Source: Nostoc cf. commune SO-36
GTDB lineage: Bacteria > Cyanobacteriota > Cyanobacteriia > Cyanobacteriales > Nostocaceae
Length of the DNA: 64,000 nucleotides
Direction of reading: 5' to 3'
Assembly: GCF_023734775.1 (NCBI RefSeq)
Contig: NZ_AP025732.1
Location: forward strand, 1,054,001-1,118,000
Shown: positions 12,201-21,500 of the stretch, one piece after another
Layout of the letters: each line of letters opens with the position of its first letter
How positions within the stretch are numbered: the first letter of the stretch is position 1
Program-made: the position numbers and the translations under genes
The notes under the pieces: model-generated
The model's database searches: none
What the model was told of the DNA's origin: nothing
What the model saw: only the letters and a program-made list of their open reading frames with translations

Positions 12201-12238
12201 ACGCCCTCAATGCTGACGTTTTTACCTGTCATCGTCAC
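3209..12238 (-). CDS. Giant protein segment: beta-helix-like repeats with an aromatic-rich island
   Basis: This segment of about 3,000 residues begins at the frameshift near 12,240 (the ATG at 12,238 is internal) and ends at the CC/CCC shift at 3250-3251, after which its last residues are out of frame. Most of it is short repeated Gly/Asn/Thr/Val phrases (GNITITAGG, VNISGSLLA, NLTSATGDI types), like filamentous-haemagglutinin or parallel beta-helix adhesins. From ~10,430 to ~8,400 (residues ~600-1,280) this stops and is replaced by Tyr/Trp/Asp-rich sequence of mixed type. Another non-repetitive insert lies near 6.4-5.9 kb (YYLDTAELVEGTKVYQASG). After ~4.9 kb come Asp/Gly turn repeats (GSGADNI, GAGDDYI). 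Export to the surface is inference. Confidence 0.75.
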   Translation of the reverse strand: MTMTGKNVSIEGVVRNTAGDANANTAEVLIAATNNATLMTDIISQGTLKITAGNNIEAYNGQILVQGTGEVLNISQTNANGSIKFGRTILVNEQYQQQGLDLAGIGNVTINGTGIVNIGSGVRIMSSADNSTVNVSGDVINVTGSLLAGASLNNNTVTWTGKTATVNLNATDVVTFGGAGVENGKIVTRGGSAWATDNVNINVAGGANQLDFTMNDLSSIKSDATARFAETGTLIFADTTDSKINITAQGQVEIDGLIQAYDDNADITIDSAGLLLINGYLKADDTLTVDGGTNDSGYGLMLTPLIFRDPQGRLINSSSFYINSNGEYVDANGVKLALGVAPVESLANLTRVSGGTLETAFGGNINISAEAGIVLSGQVAPSNGTTVNPDKISIISENNAGDVFIDNKIGARGQIIIKGKNLYLLDYQETDALKSVRPNNALIQTYGGATTTDPSIQIHGTGKVIIAKSQAPLSIALVDSYKDIEVIADSLWVQGYLDSSTDVTLNVVTSAEINGLVSAAQNLNIRAGINPNWDLNTLRGTVTRSQLSGGNILINGTGTLKANNMATLLAGGTVTISADSALGAGTKPVPIPFITQKAITVPVVTATKPVEDGTIQVEVVNWIPTTVTEQVGVDQVRVGNEFFTMDAKLSQDSYWNPTKNIEREWFVNKVDYNTADITSWSAIKYSTSNKWAYTNAQGKKVETDIADPNYSFNELNDDQKNAVIEYLGYYKLYDFGYSNAKVDRTVNGNPTRTDVFWNLTETTESYKTDSVNGQTYRKEFIGGSDYKQAGLINTIDYKVDDVNWGSAGKPLTDHVFADLTATQKDQVAIYKGYSNYQTYLNTLVNGGFYNSYDVASNPNNIATKIININVDGWGDKYIRVPVGIAADLAAILKTVSQGEAKLLNDNNKNNFNELLPNSYNSLHQWITQGSVSSPTGEYVGYYWNTGDVSYIQAASKYYYPNDDYPKTTISIPFIGEIETYLHNSPHNPNEDGEAYWQVSYVNNSGIRYFNVDERNTVELSIAPEWNSGLTSKQASTYQMDRYTNQIQAYDQYVTALNFNTSSFSKNFSNTRTDQFGFEYDYWGDWIKLGGYWMDNDDGSSTKYDEEEDVPTWGWRNLISSDKSVLDDVFGDGHDRETYDDDPYKYPYNNLSYSNLNSWESQYDQVQSMIEYTEQFGGDDVGGFVRGRNEYNYTLKEDWQDYQYHWISRYKPIYDTRLQLSYQWVSREQDIYDGRPRYETRNIQVKDVSIKTETKFRTENITENQTIWVTERQTSANQKDYGQFAGYSISAANGITIDATGNISITGQLETKGISGNIDITSLGEVNIQGKLPEGRSASDTLAAPSYISAQNNLNITGSSINVLDSSELLAKNNSGQVNLTSTSATGDINFAGTVNAGTQIQLKAGNDLNITGLLNAGNEIIAHAGKLADKVGGNGNITGNSSTYLQTGANGNITMSAGETTGNVDLPSGWLTTGTLNITASQGTINNYLVNNGVRQHGLMTADTINLTAKSGISANLDVTTLNVNNTSSGYIDLTVDKKATTDVQTTVTNNNGNININSISGISLLDVTALGTGNDIQITAGGNVTVNKLKAADQLTLNTSSALILSLNAADDLSAGTSMTLSAGSITRNNNNRIRANTIDINTANGNLDLYTQVNNLSLEAGGTGNVSINNIATTLNLTSAKIGEGNFTLNTSGALIATWVELINNSQARTFNITSSGDMTIGKINAGLYSDYDAQGNLISSSQINLTSNTGAILAVNPNDGIADVVAQKIIANSGKTINFETATETNGLSATANTGDILIERISADDAKTLVLGDLIALQGNVKVVTAGNLIANTGIESATYGSIELVSKTGNIIVTTSTTNPTDKLLKSNTLKLRATQQIIIDDDVTLEGTKLLELAYGKTGILQGSVQLPKIKTAELTLELGSGSIIVSPETFVDASGKAIPLDKVNLIARGNQITEGQFVGYYRYQDSKNTYYLDTAELVEGTKVYQASGSDLVALTAAEVDSLRLAPVLNTISYQLIEAMSGRYVFSGNNGREYYIDGYELSKGGDRKNLNEIPNGTTVYTRQNDAGDYAYTVVDPTETNKDTNGNDVVVGYKVVYSNESDYKIFIAQNPQYKDVQIKFTAVNYASLDLQAKMKQELAGGIQLVTPSGILQEERTGFPMLANSITLKAQRDLGNISFKDIIGTNVEIATGDNLDIIGAPTVTGNLKISSNGYFDDKGNFIGGLITTGKEKVVIDNVITERDVILKASGLELAAFKGINIKTDVQQLKAAIIDKGDITISEANAIALSDVSVKQGNLTISTVDTNAVMTIGKVEAGNKVNITTGQIFSAASDGVVDLTAESLTMQTTQGIGTDNALLETSVKNVSVIAGGGANLSNYGGLTVDSINAGGGVQVETHSPLAIAGNVSAGARIRLQSGDSQGSGDDLTIRANITTISGNITLNSGDNLLIAENTLIATLGEIIIQGDFDNKDFGIGSTITLSGTLKSIGVKIDGGDDSDIINIDGNIINYSATGILTTVIRSQNGNDIINLGDKNKTLNSIAGSIDINTSDDFDTLNIENSGNPSNNNLKVTVDRISGLAGMTGDISYLKVEKININLGSGNNLLNIASNITAEVNVNSGQGQNTILMDYANKTEAFDLLLDNGTITGFTGAGNLEYTNFQAIDVKLGTGDDKFTIKDTSFTQKISVDAGAGYNELIVDIARETNSRNETINIGQNNIFGLGLDQRFKYSGMKEIDVQLGSGADNINLLNDFTGKLNFNTGIGADTLVLEKTLGITNIGTQEGNDIVFIQTIGAATSVDTGAGDDYIEVANNENTVDSIATLLTVSGGEGQDYLIVNDSADSDNSTLTLTNSTIRGLDLTAGINYSQLEMLDVLMGSGSDVVNIESTHQGISYIFTGAGNDTVNVETIAGETNVKLGAGDDTINVGDRNKQLDNIYAALIVSGGIGNNTLNIDDSGDSKDNTAILNDTLLTGLGMNGEINYGNFENLNIKLGSVATFSALKALISN
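8400..10430 (-). other. Tyr/Trp/Asp-rich island inside beta-helix region
   Basis: Roughly 680 residues rich in Tyr, Trp, Asp and Asn interrupt the regular repeats. Phrases such as DYWGDWIKLGGYWMDNDD and YEYNYTLKEDWQDYQYHW type text occur, with charged linkers. A degenerate theme of NWGSAGKPLTDHVFADL, LNDDQKNAVIEYLGYYK and LTATQKDQVAIYKGYSNY suggests an internal duplication (Asp/Gln-Lys helices followed by YLGYYKLY-like motifs). No known family was recognised. Confidence 0.6.
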
Positions 12239-12240
12239 AT

Positions 12241-12412
12241 TCTGGCATCAGTAATAATCCGCCCAGAGGTGCGTGCAAGGGTTAATCTCCTTGGGTAGCA
12301 GCAATATTAAGGTTGGTCATACCAACGCTACCTTCGCCAATGGTGCTGTCTATGATGACATCATTTAAACCAGCTATATTAACTAAACGTCCATTAATTT
12401 TACTGGTGCCGA
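12241..12412 (-). pseudogene. Giant protein, short bridging piece between three frameshifts
   Basis: Coding text is clear but split. From ~12,412 one frame reads GTSKINGRLVNIAGLNDVII and on to NLNIAATQGD, then stops. A missing T in the T-run (AA on + strand at 12284-12285) restores LTLARTSGRIITDARM, and a missing A at 12240-12241 leads into NVTMTGKNVSIEG of the next segment. The phrases match beta-helix adhesin repeats, so this is continuous ancestral coding sequence. Confidence 0.65.
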
Positions 12413-12918
12413 GGTGTGAATACGGTTTGACCTGCTACGACATTTTTACCAGCACTTAAGCTGACTTGATCATTAGCAGTGAGGCTACCGTGTAACTCAA
12501 GGGTGTTCTCGGCAGTGAGGATAATGTCAGAACCTGCGCCACCAGCGATAATATCCCCTTTGACTATGCCGTAGGTTCCCACATTCATTTGAATCGAACC
12601 ATCACGAGTTTCTAGTAACCCAGTCCCATCGAGGTCAATATCAATACCATCGGGGGATTTACCACTGTTAAGATTGATTGCTTTGTAACCAAGTACCTTA
12701 CCAGCGATATAAAGCTTACCATTTGGCCCGTTTGGAGAACCGATAGTGACGACTGAGCCAACTTGATCGGCTTTGATAGTATAAGGCAAGGTAGAGGTTA
12801 AATCAGTGGTCAGGTTAGTGAAACCTAAGAGATTAGCATTAGTTGAACCAGTTTTGAGGAAAGTAGTTTCGTAAGAACTGGTCAACATTAAGCGACCTTC
12901 CCGGATTTTCACCTCCAT
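12400..12918 (-). CDS. Giant protein segment (beta-helix-like repeats)
   Basis: The frame is open from the shift at 13091-13094 to ~12,412; the ATG at 12,918 is internal, since upstream sequence in the same frame reads NEADVTLSASATADNTQVG and continues to GSTYAGFENSD without a stop. It encodes FHA-like repeats (GVVKGDI, LLETRDGSIQMN, ILTAENTLELHGSLTANDQ). The end VFTPRHQ is out of frame; removing one extra C near 12,411-12,416 gives VFTLGTSKING. Confidence 0.7.
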   Translation of the reverse strand: MEVKIREGRLMLTSSYETTFLKTGSTNANLLGFTNLTTDLTSTLPYTIKADQVGSVVTIGSPNGPNGKLYIAGKVLGYKAINLNSGKSPDGIDIDLDGTGLLETRDGSIQMNVGTYGIVKGDIIAGGAGSDIILTAENTLELHGSLTANDQVSLSAGKNVVAGQTVFTPRHQ

Positions 12919-13037
12919 GTCAGAATTCTCAAAGCCAGCGTAGGTGCTACCAATTGGACGGGTGGTAGTATCTTGAGAGCTTACAACCTTCCAAGTTGCG
13001 TTCTTAATAGCGTTATTTAAGTCTGCTACTAAATTTC

Positions 13038-14795
13038 CTACTTGAGTGTTATCAGCAGTAGCACTAGCAGATAGAGTGACATCAGCTTCATTTTATAGCC
13101 AACTTTATCAAGGCGTAGTTTTAAGGTGACATCTTGACTGACTACACCAGTTGCGAATTCGTAGAAACCTGCGGCTTCAATTTCGTTGGTGTGTGCAGGT
13201 GCAAGGATGTCAATTCTTCCTGGTGCATTCAGGTTGATTTGGCTATCTTTGCCCCAAGTTGAAATCTGCGTTGAGCCATAAAGCACCATCCCTTTACCGG
13301 AGTGGTTTACGCCTGCTTCTACAGGATCAATACCACCAATCAGGTCAATTTGTTTACCTGCACGCAAGGTTTGACCAATTCTGACTTGATTTTCTGCGGT
13401 AATTTTGATGGTTGATTGGCCGCCAAAGTCTTTGACATTGACATAGCGACCCATGTAAGAGCCTTTGCTGTCTCGGACTGTGGTAACTTCGCCACCTGGT
13501 GCTAATAAACCTTGAACATCTGCATCTTGGGCGGCGTTGATTTCAATGGAACTATTAGCAGCATGAGTAACTAATTCACTGGCGGCTTGAATGTATGCAC
13601 CTGTTCCAGAACTGTGTGCGCCCCCTGTTACTTTAATATAGTCGTGGGCGAATAAGTAACCGCCAGTTTCAATCGGCTCACCTTGTTTATTAACGGTATG
13701 ACCACCAATAAAGGCTTGACCAGCAGATTGAATGTTAATTTTACCGTAGTTACCAGACCAGTCAATGGTTTGTGAGAGCAGATTACCGTTATTATCAAAG
13801 ACTTGGACTAACTTACCACCGGATACCAAAGTACCCATCATTTCCATGTTCCCGGCATTGTTCATAGCGATTAAAGCGCCAGAACCATCGGAGGTTAAGC
13901 CCATTGCGGTTGCACCACCAGCAGTTGTCACCAGTAAGCCAATGCCATTATCATCAGCGCCAGCAATACCACCATTCATGGTTACAGACTTAGACGCAAG
14001 TAGACCAGTATCTAAGAAGATTTGTTGACCTGCGGTAACGATAACGGTAGAGTCGTTACCAGCCCAGGTTACGCCAGTTTCGCCAATCGTACCACCAGCA
14101 ACTACTGTACCTAAGATGTCAACATCTTGCGCTCCGCGAATATTGATACTGCTACCCGCTTGCTTGGTGTTAATTCTGGCTGTGCCGTGAACATAAACAC
14201 TAGAACCTTCGGTATTTGCGCCATTAGTGCTGTTACCATTGGCATCAAAACCACATTCGATGGTGATGTTATCTTGGACATTAAGGAAAGTTTCTAAGTA
14301 AACCCAAGTTGGTGTACTAATCTTCAGGTCAGAATTATGACCAAGAACATCAATGTTGCCCCGGATAATAATGTCATCACTAGAAACTAATTCCAAGGTG
14401 GTGTCATCAGCCAGACTGGTTAATGTACCAGTGATCAGCATACCAAATTGATCTTCACCAATGGCTGTTAGATAATGATCCTTACCCTTAGCATCTTTAG
14501 GTAACTTACTGAAGTAGTCATCGTAGTAATGATTTAAGGGACTACCAGCACTGAGCTTCATCTGGTCGCTGGTGGTGACAGTACCTTTAATTACCAATTC
14601 ATGCGGCGAGATAATCGTTGCGTCTGCACCTTTGCCTGTCTTCACGGCAGTGGGTTTACCGTTAATTTCATCAAAACGAGCGCCTGCGGTGACTGCACCT
14701 CCACTCTCAATAATCACCAATTCACCAGCAGAAACCTTTATATTACCGTAATCTTCACGGGCGGCTATCACACCACCTTCCATGACCTGGGTCAT
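13038..14795 (-). CDS. Giant protein segment (beta-helix-like repeats)
   Basis: Coding extends from the A-run shift at 14927-14932 (TDIGSDITVLQSGSLAINTS upstream of the internal ATG at 14,795) to the AAAA shift at 13091-13094. The repeats are of the type DYIKVTGGAHSSGTGAYIQA and SSIEINAAQDADVQGLLAPGG, alternating amyloid-like strands and Gly turns as in two-partner-secretion or FHA-like exoproteins. The last ~20 residues (LMSLYLLVLLLITLK) are an out-of-frame tail, not a membrane anchor. Restoring one A gives YKNEADVTLSA. Confidence 0.7.
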   Translation of the reverse strand: MTQVMEGGVIAAREDYGNIKVSAGELVIIESGGAVTAGARFDEINGKPTAVKTGKGADATIISPHELVIKGTVTTSDQMKLSAGSPLNHYYDDYFSKLPKDAKGKDHYLTAIGEDQFGMLITGTLTSLADDTTLELVSSDDIIIRGNIDVLGHNSDLKISTPTWVYLETFLNVQDNITIECGFDANGNSTNGANTEGSSVYVHGTARINTKQAGSSINIRGAQDVDILGTVVAGGTIGETGVTWAGNDSTVIVTAGQQIFLDTGLLASKSVTMNGGIAGADDNGIGLLVTTAGGATAMGLTSDGSGALIAMNNAGNMEMMGTLVSGGKLVQVFDNNGNLLSQTIDWSGNYGKINIQSAGQAFIGGHTVNKQGEPIETGGYLFAHDYIKVTGGAHSSGTGAYIQAASELVTHAANSSIEINAAQDADVQGLLAPGGEVTTVRDSKGSYMGRYVNVKDFGGQSTIKITAENQVRIGQTLRAGKQIDLIGGIDPVEAGVNHSGKGMVLYGSTQISTWGKDSQINLNAPGRIDILAPAHTNEIEAAGFYEFATGVVSQDVTLKLRLDKVGYKMKLMSLYLLVLLLITLK

Positions 14796-14960
14796 TGTAT
14801 CAGCCCAGATATCAATACCGGAATTAACTCCTTTGGCTTCGACTAAACCAGCTATCTTGATGCTATCACTAGTGTTAATGGCTAAACTACCACTTTGCAG
14901 GACAGTAATATCACTACCGATATCTGTTTTTTAGGCTATTAATACCGTCTTCGTAGCTAA

Positions 14961-15389
14961 CTAGGGTATTAGTACCTGTACTACCTTGAATGTTGATGCT
15001 GACATTTTGAGTACGCGTAACCAACCACTAACTACCATTTGCTCAGTCAGGTTCATTACGAGATTATCGGCAGTAATACCGGAATCAGGCACACCATTGG
15101 GGTTGTGGAAATTTTGCTTGTTAATTTGGGCAGTGCGAGCTTCAATGGTGAGATTTTCACTAGTGGCGCGAACGTCACCTCTGACATCGAGATGATCGGT
15201 TTTGAGGATTGTGGTATTGCGGAACTCCGGTTGATAAGCTTCTGGATTGCGGGGTGCGGCGACCATCTTGCCTGTAGTACCATACATTACATCCCCGATG
15301 GTCATCTGGTTGCCTGCATTGGTACGACCGATGGTTACAGTGTCAAAGTTGCCAGCGATCGCAGCTAAGTCTAAACTAGATAACTCCAT
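14961..15389 (-). CDS. Giant protein segment (between frameshifts)
   Basis: The true open stretch is ~15,508 to ~15,020. Upstream of the internal ATG at 15,389 the frame reads SNLTLQANQLAWTYSLGAAA and on to VDNLNVMELSSLDL. The tail after VVSGW is out of frame; restoring one base near 15,018-15,026 gives TRTQNVSINIQGSTGTNTLV, which in turn runs to the A-run shift at 14927-14932. The text is typical of the protein's beta-helix part. Confidence 0.65.
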   Translation of the reverse strand: MELSSLDLAAIAGNFDTVTIGRTNAGNQMTIGDVMYGTTGKMVAAPRNPEAYQPEFRNTTILKTDHLDVRGDVRATSENLTIEARTAQINKQNFHNPNGVPDSGITADNLVMNLTEQMVVSGWLRVLKMSASTFKVVQVLIP

Positions 15390-15537
15390 AACATTGAGGT
15401 TATCAACACCAACATCATTGAGATCAGCACCAGCGGAGTTTTCGGCGGCTGCACCGAGGCTGTATGTCCAAGCAAGTTGATTGGCTTGTAAGGTCAGATT
15501 ACTATACCGTTAACTTGATTTGCTCCCGTGCGGAAGT

Positions 15538-18500
15538 TCATGTCATCGGCAGTGAGGACAATCTCTGCCCCTGCTGTGCGTCGGTACTAGTACCGCTTAC
15601 TAAAGTAAGGAGAGAATCTTCAGCTAAGAGGGTGACAGAAGCGTTGCCATTACCAGCAGCAACTGCATACTGTTCATTACCATCTGTCATCAAACCTCGC
15701 CAGTCGTCACTTAGCTGTGTTACCCATTGGTTGTTCTGCATCCAAGTAGGTGTAACGCTAACTTGAGGAATCGTTAATCCCGCGTTAACAATCGTTGCTG
15801 TCTTCTCTAAATTGCTTAGTTTCAGGCTATCGGCTTCTTCAATTACAATGCCGCCTGTTCCGTGAAGCGATGTTGCAGCAGTTAATGTTCCAACCTCTGT
15901 TAATAGAGCGGCTTTGTCGCTGCCAATACCATTCTTCGCTTTCAACATTAGGTGGCTATCGCTACCAATAATGCTGGAGGCATTGGAATTAATAATTGCA
16001 CCATCGGCGGCTATCAACCGTACCCAACCGTTGCCTTTTCCGTCTTCGCTATCGCCTGTGGAAACTTTAATATTAGACTCAATGAGGATATTCGACTTAT
16101 CACCGTAAGTACGTAAATCTACGTAACCATTTTGGACTGCGTTGAGAGTCTTGCTGACTGTGATATTCTTGAGGGTTTCAACGATAATCGCATCAGCGTT
16201 AATCTGACTTTGGAAGTTAGCCTGGGAAGCAACCACCCTAACATCTGTGGTGCTGTTGCGAGAGACACCATTGTTGTCAGTGTTGTTCAAGGTAACATTG
16301 CTACCAAAATCGAGAATGTTAGTACCCTCGACCTTGCCTGCTCGACCAATAAGGGTGAGACGGTCTAAGCCACTGGTATAGTTGAGAATTTCACGACCGT
16401 TGCGAAGCTGGTTTTGGTTAAGAGCGATCGCATCTTTCATCATTTGTTCAGCGATTACTTCATCAAAATCTCCTACGGTATCGTTGAGATTAATGATGCC
16501 ATCAGCACCAGAACCAGTTGCTCGACCCAACCGCACGAAGTAGGTATCGTTACCGCCTTTGTCGTCAATGAAGATAGTGCGATCGCCAAAGTCTGTAATG
16601 TTTACCAGGTCATTACCGCCGCCCATAACCAGCCGATTGAAGGTCAAATTACCCTTAATTTCGTTTCCTTCACCTTGAGTAACGGCAAAGCCACGGGCAT
16701 TGACAGTGGCATTGAGTTGTTTAGTTGCAGGCGAGAAGTCTAAGGTATTATTACCTTCACTGTCGTTGAGCCTATCAAGTCCAAAATCATCCTCAAATAA
16801 GTAAGTATCATTGCCTTGGCCCCCGGAGAGATTATCAATGCCAAGGCCACCACGCAGCACATCGTTAGCAATACTACCGATTAATTTATCTCTGCCGATG
16901 CCACCCATCAACGTTGCACCCTTGAAGGTGTTGCGGTAGCTTGTATAACGAGCATCTTTAGTGTCAAGAAGCCATGAAACCGATGCATCAAGCACGTCAT
17001 CACCATCGCCACCGTCAGCGATACCACCGCCTGTACCGAGTATCAGTTTGTCTTTGCCTGCACCACCAGTAAACTCAACGCCAATGTCAAACAACCGAGA
17101 TGCATCGAAGGTATCATCACCTGCGCCACCATCAGCAACAACTTTAGTAACACCTTCAAAGGTCTGATAGTAATCCTCGAATTCAACGCTAACCGTGTTA
17201 CCTTGACCATACAGGGTAAAAGTTTCACTTCTATCTGTAATGTCGCCATATTTACGGAGGCTGGAGCGGCTACCACTATTGAGGTACAGCACACCATTTT
17301 CGACTTTGCCCAAGTGTGGCTGTACATTAGGCGCCTTATACTCCAGGGTGAGCAAATTAGCGTCAATCAACTTAACGTTTAAGATACGTTTCTTGCTGAC
17401 AAGTAGATTCAGGTCTACAAAGGCATTGATCAACAAGTTTACCTCGGTCTTGACGTTTGCCAAGTTCTCAAGTCCCCCAGCTTTGCCATCACCTTTGGGA
17501 TCGTAGCTGAACATTGTGGCAATTTCCGAAGGATGAATCTTGCCATCACTCTCCCAGGTTTGGTTCGTCACAAACCCTAAATCATCCTTAGTTAGCTTGG
17601 GTTTGGAGATATCCTGCAAATCAACACCCATCTTCACCTTAATACCGCCACCGACACCTGCCTCCAGGATAGCTAGTGCCAGAGCCGCTTCTAAACCTAA
17701 GTAAGCTTCAACAGTAAACTCATCCTTTTCTTGTGACTTCACACCTTTCTGCGTGGGGATAGTAAAGTCTGTGAGGAAGAAGCCATCAAAAGCATCGAGC
17801 GGGTTTTTGGATTTAATTGCTTTTTGAATACCGGAGGTATCGTAACCAAAGCCTAAATCAGCCTTGGCACTAAAGCTGCCTTTTGCAGAAATATTAACTG
17901 TAGCTGGAGTGGGTACTAAGGGAATCACTGCTAAAAGTGCATCAAAGTCGGCGCTAAACTCTAATAAAGGTAGCTCGTAGGTAAATAGTGTTGCGCTTCC
18001 CCCGGTTAAAATATTCTTCCAATTGGAGATATCTTTGATATACTCCATAATTCGGAAGCCAGAGCGTGGTGTCTTATTCGTACCAGAACTAGAGTTTACA
18101 GAGCCAGCCTGACGGGTATTTGCGGCGAGGAATTGGTCAACTTCGGTGGATTGGGGAACATTTGTCGCGGCTACAGTTTGTACATTGTTAGTACCCAGTC
18201 CCATGATGCTACCCAAGGGGAGCCATTCACCTGTTTTTAAGCTAGCTATTTGATCTACCAACTTAAGCATTTGCTTGGCTTCGGTGATGAAGCTCCAATC
18301 AATCGGCTTGCGACCCTTCAGCACCATGATTTTGTTGATTAATCCCTTGAGGGTGGGGTCATCAGGAATAATCTTATCTAAACCAGTTATTTTCTCATCA
18401 AGGACATCAATGAGTGGCTCCATTGGCTTGAGGGCATCGCGGACTTTCTCAGCGATAGGTGTCAAGAAGTCACTAACGAAACTGCCCATGTCAATCCGCA

Positions 18501-21500
18501 TATCGCGCAGACCGAAACTGGGAGCCATCATCTTTTGACCCAGTTGCCAACTCCAATTAAATTCTAGGTCAGCACCTATTTTTGGCAGTCCCTTCGCACC
18601 ATCTATTTCTAAGGTCATGCCGATATCTAACTTGGTATCGACTCCAAAACTGACACCAAATAGGTCTTTGGTGCGACCGGAGAGAATACGTCCTAGCGCC
18701 ATGCGACCGCGACTGTCACCTTTGAGGTCGAGAGATAATCCACCATATATACCGCTAGCTTTACCACCTGGGTTGTTATCCTTCATGTTGGCTTTGAAGA
18801 ACAACAACTTACCTTCTCCGCTGAAAGGAGTGATGACATTAGGATCAGTGGGACTACCGTCTAAGTAAGCCTTGATACCAACTTCTAGTTCAGGCTTACT
18901 ACCATCTTTGTTGGTGGCAAGATAGAAACTGTCTTGGAGGCTAAAGCCGAAGCCGAAGTCAAATTTCCAGCCAATATCAAGTGCAAAACCACCATTTATA
19001 TCAAGACTAAAGCCAGGAATACTGAAATTGAGCGGTAAGTTCACACCTGTACCGACTAAATTCCCACCCAAATCCATATCAAATTGGATTGCATCTGCTC
19101 CAGTTGGTAGGGCACCGCCAACTATCCAGTTTTGCATCAAGTTGCCGAGCTTGTCATACCAACCCACCATGACATCATCGACAGAAATGCGGTTGTCCTT
19201 ATTGGTGTCGAGTAGGATCTTGAGTTTATTAGGGCCAAGAATATCGTACAGGGTTTCACGGATAAATTCGATCGCCTTACCATTGCCGCTCAATTTTCTA
19301 CGTAAATCACCCAAAATACCCAGGCGCATATCCCGTAGGAATGAAGCTGCGTCACCTAATTTATCGCCAATCAACGGGATATCCTGAGCTAGGTTTGAAC
19401 TCAGGACATCCTCTAGGGTTCCCACGGCTGTATCGACGCTATCAAGAATAAACGATGGGTCGTTGATTAAGCCAAGGAGTGAGAATTGACCGCCCAGTTT
19501 TTCAAACTCGCCACGAATATCTGGGAAGCTCATGATGAGGGGGTCTTGCTGTCCCTTATCGGCAGATTTCGCCAGGTGTTTGAACAGTTGTACTAAGCCT
19601 TGGTCGCCGTAGACAGGGTTGGTTTTAACTTCGATTGGGCTGAGTTTGATATCAACTCCAGCTATTTCTATGCGTACTGGCAAGTTGATATCAAAGCCGC
19701 CCGTCAGTTTGGCTTGTAAGTTGTCCTTGAAGGATTCCTTACCAATGTAGAATAATCCGTCGTCAATTAACGTACCTGCTTGTTGGTCAATTGCAACTAA
19801 TAGACTTGCGTAGTCCTTGGTATCAACTTTACCATCAGCATCAAGTACAACAGTACCGTTATTAATCCCAATGTTGATTGGGCCTGCCTTGAAGTCTAAA
19901 TCGAGTCCGGTACCAACAAGACGGGCACCAATTTGGGCATGAGTGCCTTTACCTGTTTGGGCATTATAATCCCGGAGGAAAATCTTGGGGTCGCCTTTGA
20001 GGATACTGTCAAGGTCAACGCCAATATCAAAGTTGAGTTTAGCGATCGCTTCTAGGGTTAGCTTACCACCACCTTTAAGGTCTGCGAGGGCATCAATCGC
20101 ATCTAGTGCTGCCGCACCAGCACTACCTGATAGCTGCTTAAAGGTATCTAAATCAAGGTTGAAATCGAATTTATCAGAGAATAGTGCTTCCCAATTGAAG
20201 CGGATATTTAAGGCACCATTGCTGAGGGAGAGAGAGAATTTCTGCTGGTCGGCAGCTAAGGTGTTGTCATCGCTAATACCGAGGGCAGATTCGATCGTAT
20301 TTTCAACTTCCTGAACCATACCAGCAGGGTTTTTCGCTGCGATTTCTAGTTTGGCAGCTAGACTATCGAGGAAAGTAAAGGTTTCGCTTAACGAGCGATT
20401 AATAACTGGAATTGGTGTACTGTAGAACGACTCATTTGCTAAAGAATCGCTCATAAAGTCGATACCAGCCCGCACACCCATGATAATTGTCTCAAAATTT
20501 AGGTTCTTGAGGCTGAGTAGATCAGAGACATCGGGCATTACTACAATAATGCCTTCGTTTTTAACCTTACCACTGGCGATCGCAGCGTTGAGATCGAATG
20601 CTTGAGTAACTGGCTGGTTTACAGTTTGGACACCGCTCTTGAACTTAGTAAGTGTAGGTACGTAGACCGATAGTTCGGCGTTTGGCGCGATGGAGATATC
20701 GCCAAAACCACCATTTACCTTGATACCCTTGAGTTTGGCTTGGGCATCACCGTCCAACTTGAAGTAGAAGGATTTGAAGAGGTCGCCACTCATTAGGTCA
20801 CTAAAGCTAAAGCGGCGATCGCCTGGAGTAACTGTATTCGGGTCACGGTCTAGCCCGGTTGAGACAGTCGCTGCCATCCTTACCCCAGAATCTGTACCAA
20901 TTCCGCCTGCTTTTAAGCCCACAAAACCTAACTTCGCCGCTATTTCTAAATCTTTGACTTCTAGGCTAGCTCTACCATTAAGTTCAACATTGTCGATATA
21001 TAAATTGACGCCTTTAGTTCCAGGAGTATTGCCAAAGTTAATGACAAAATCCATGCGTCCATCAACACCAGCGTTAATTGAGGTCTTGGCATTGGTGGAA
21101 AGCGATGCAACATCACCCAAATCAAGTCCCAAGTTTAGCTGCTGGTCGTTCAGCACCGGTAAGTCTTTGCGGAAGCTAAACGGTATTACAAGCTCATTCT
21201 TGATTGGGTCATAAGTTAAAGGCACACTCAACGGCAGGATACCAGAATTATTAATCGCTACTATCAATTCCTGGTAAGTGCGTAGAAGTTGGCGTTTCTC
21301 GTGGATCACAAAGTCCTTGCTGGCGATACTGATATCGCTAGCAGCATCAATAACAATAGTTGTATTATTTTCTACCGACTTAACTTGGTAGGAGGTATCA
21401 TTAATTGTTACAAACTTCCCTGCTAAATTGCTACCAAAGTTCGCACCCGATGCCGTCAGCTTACCGCCAGTTATGCTGGCGCCTATACCCGACATCAAAT

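Noticed and set aside
13038..13090. Hydrophobic C-terminal tail (LYLLVLLLITLK) as a membrane anchor
   Set aside because: It is produced by a frameshift; the neighbouring frame continues normal repeats.
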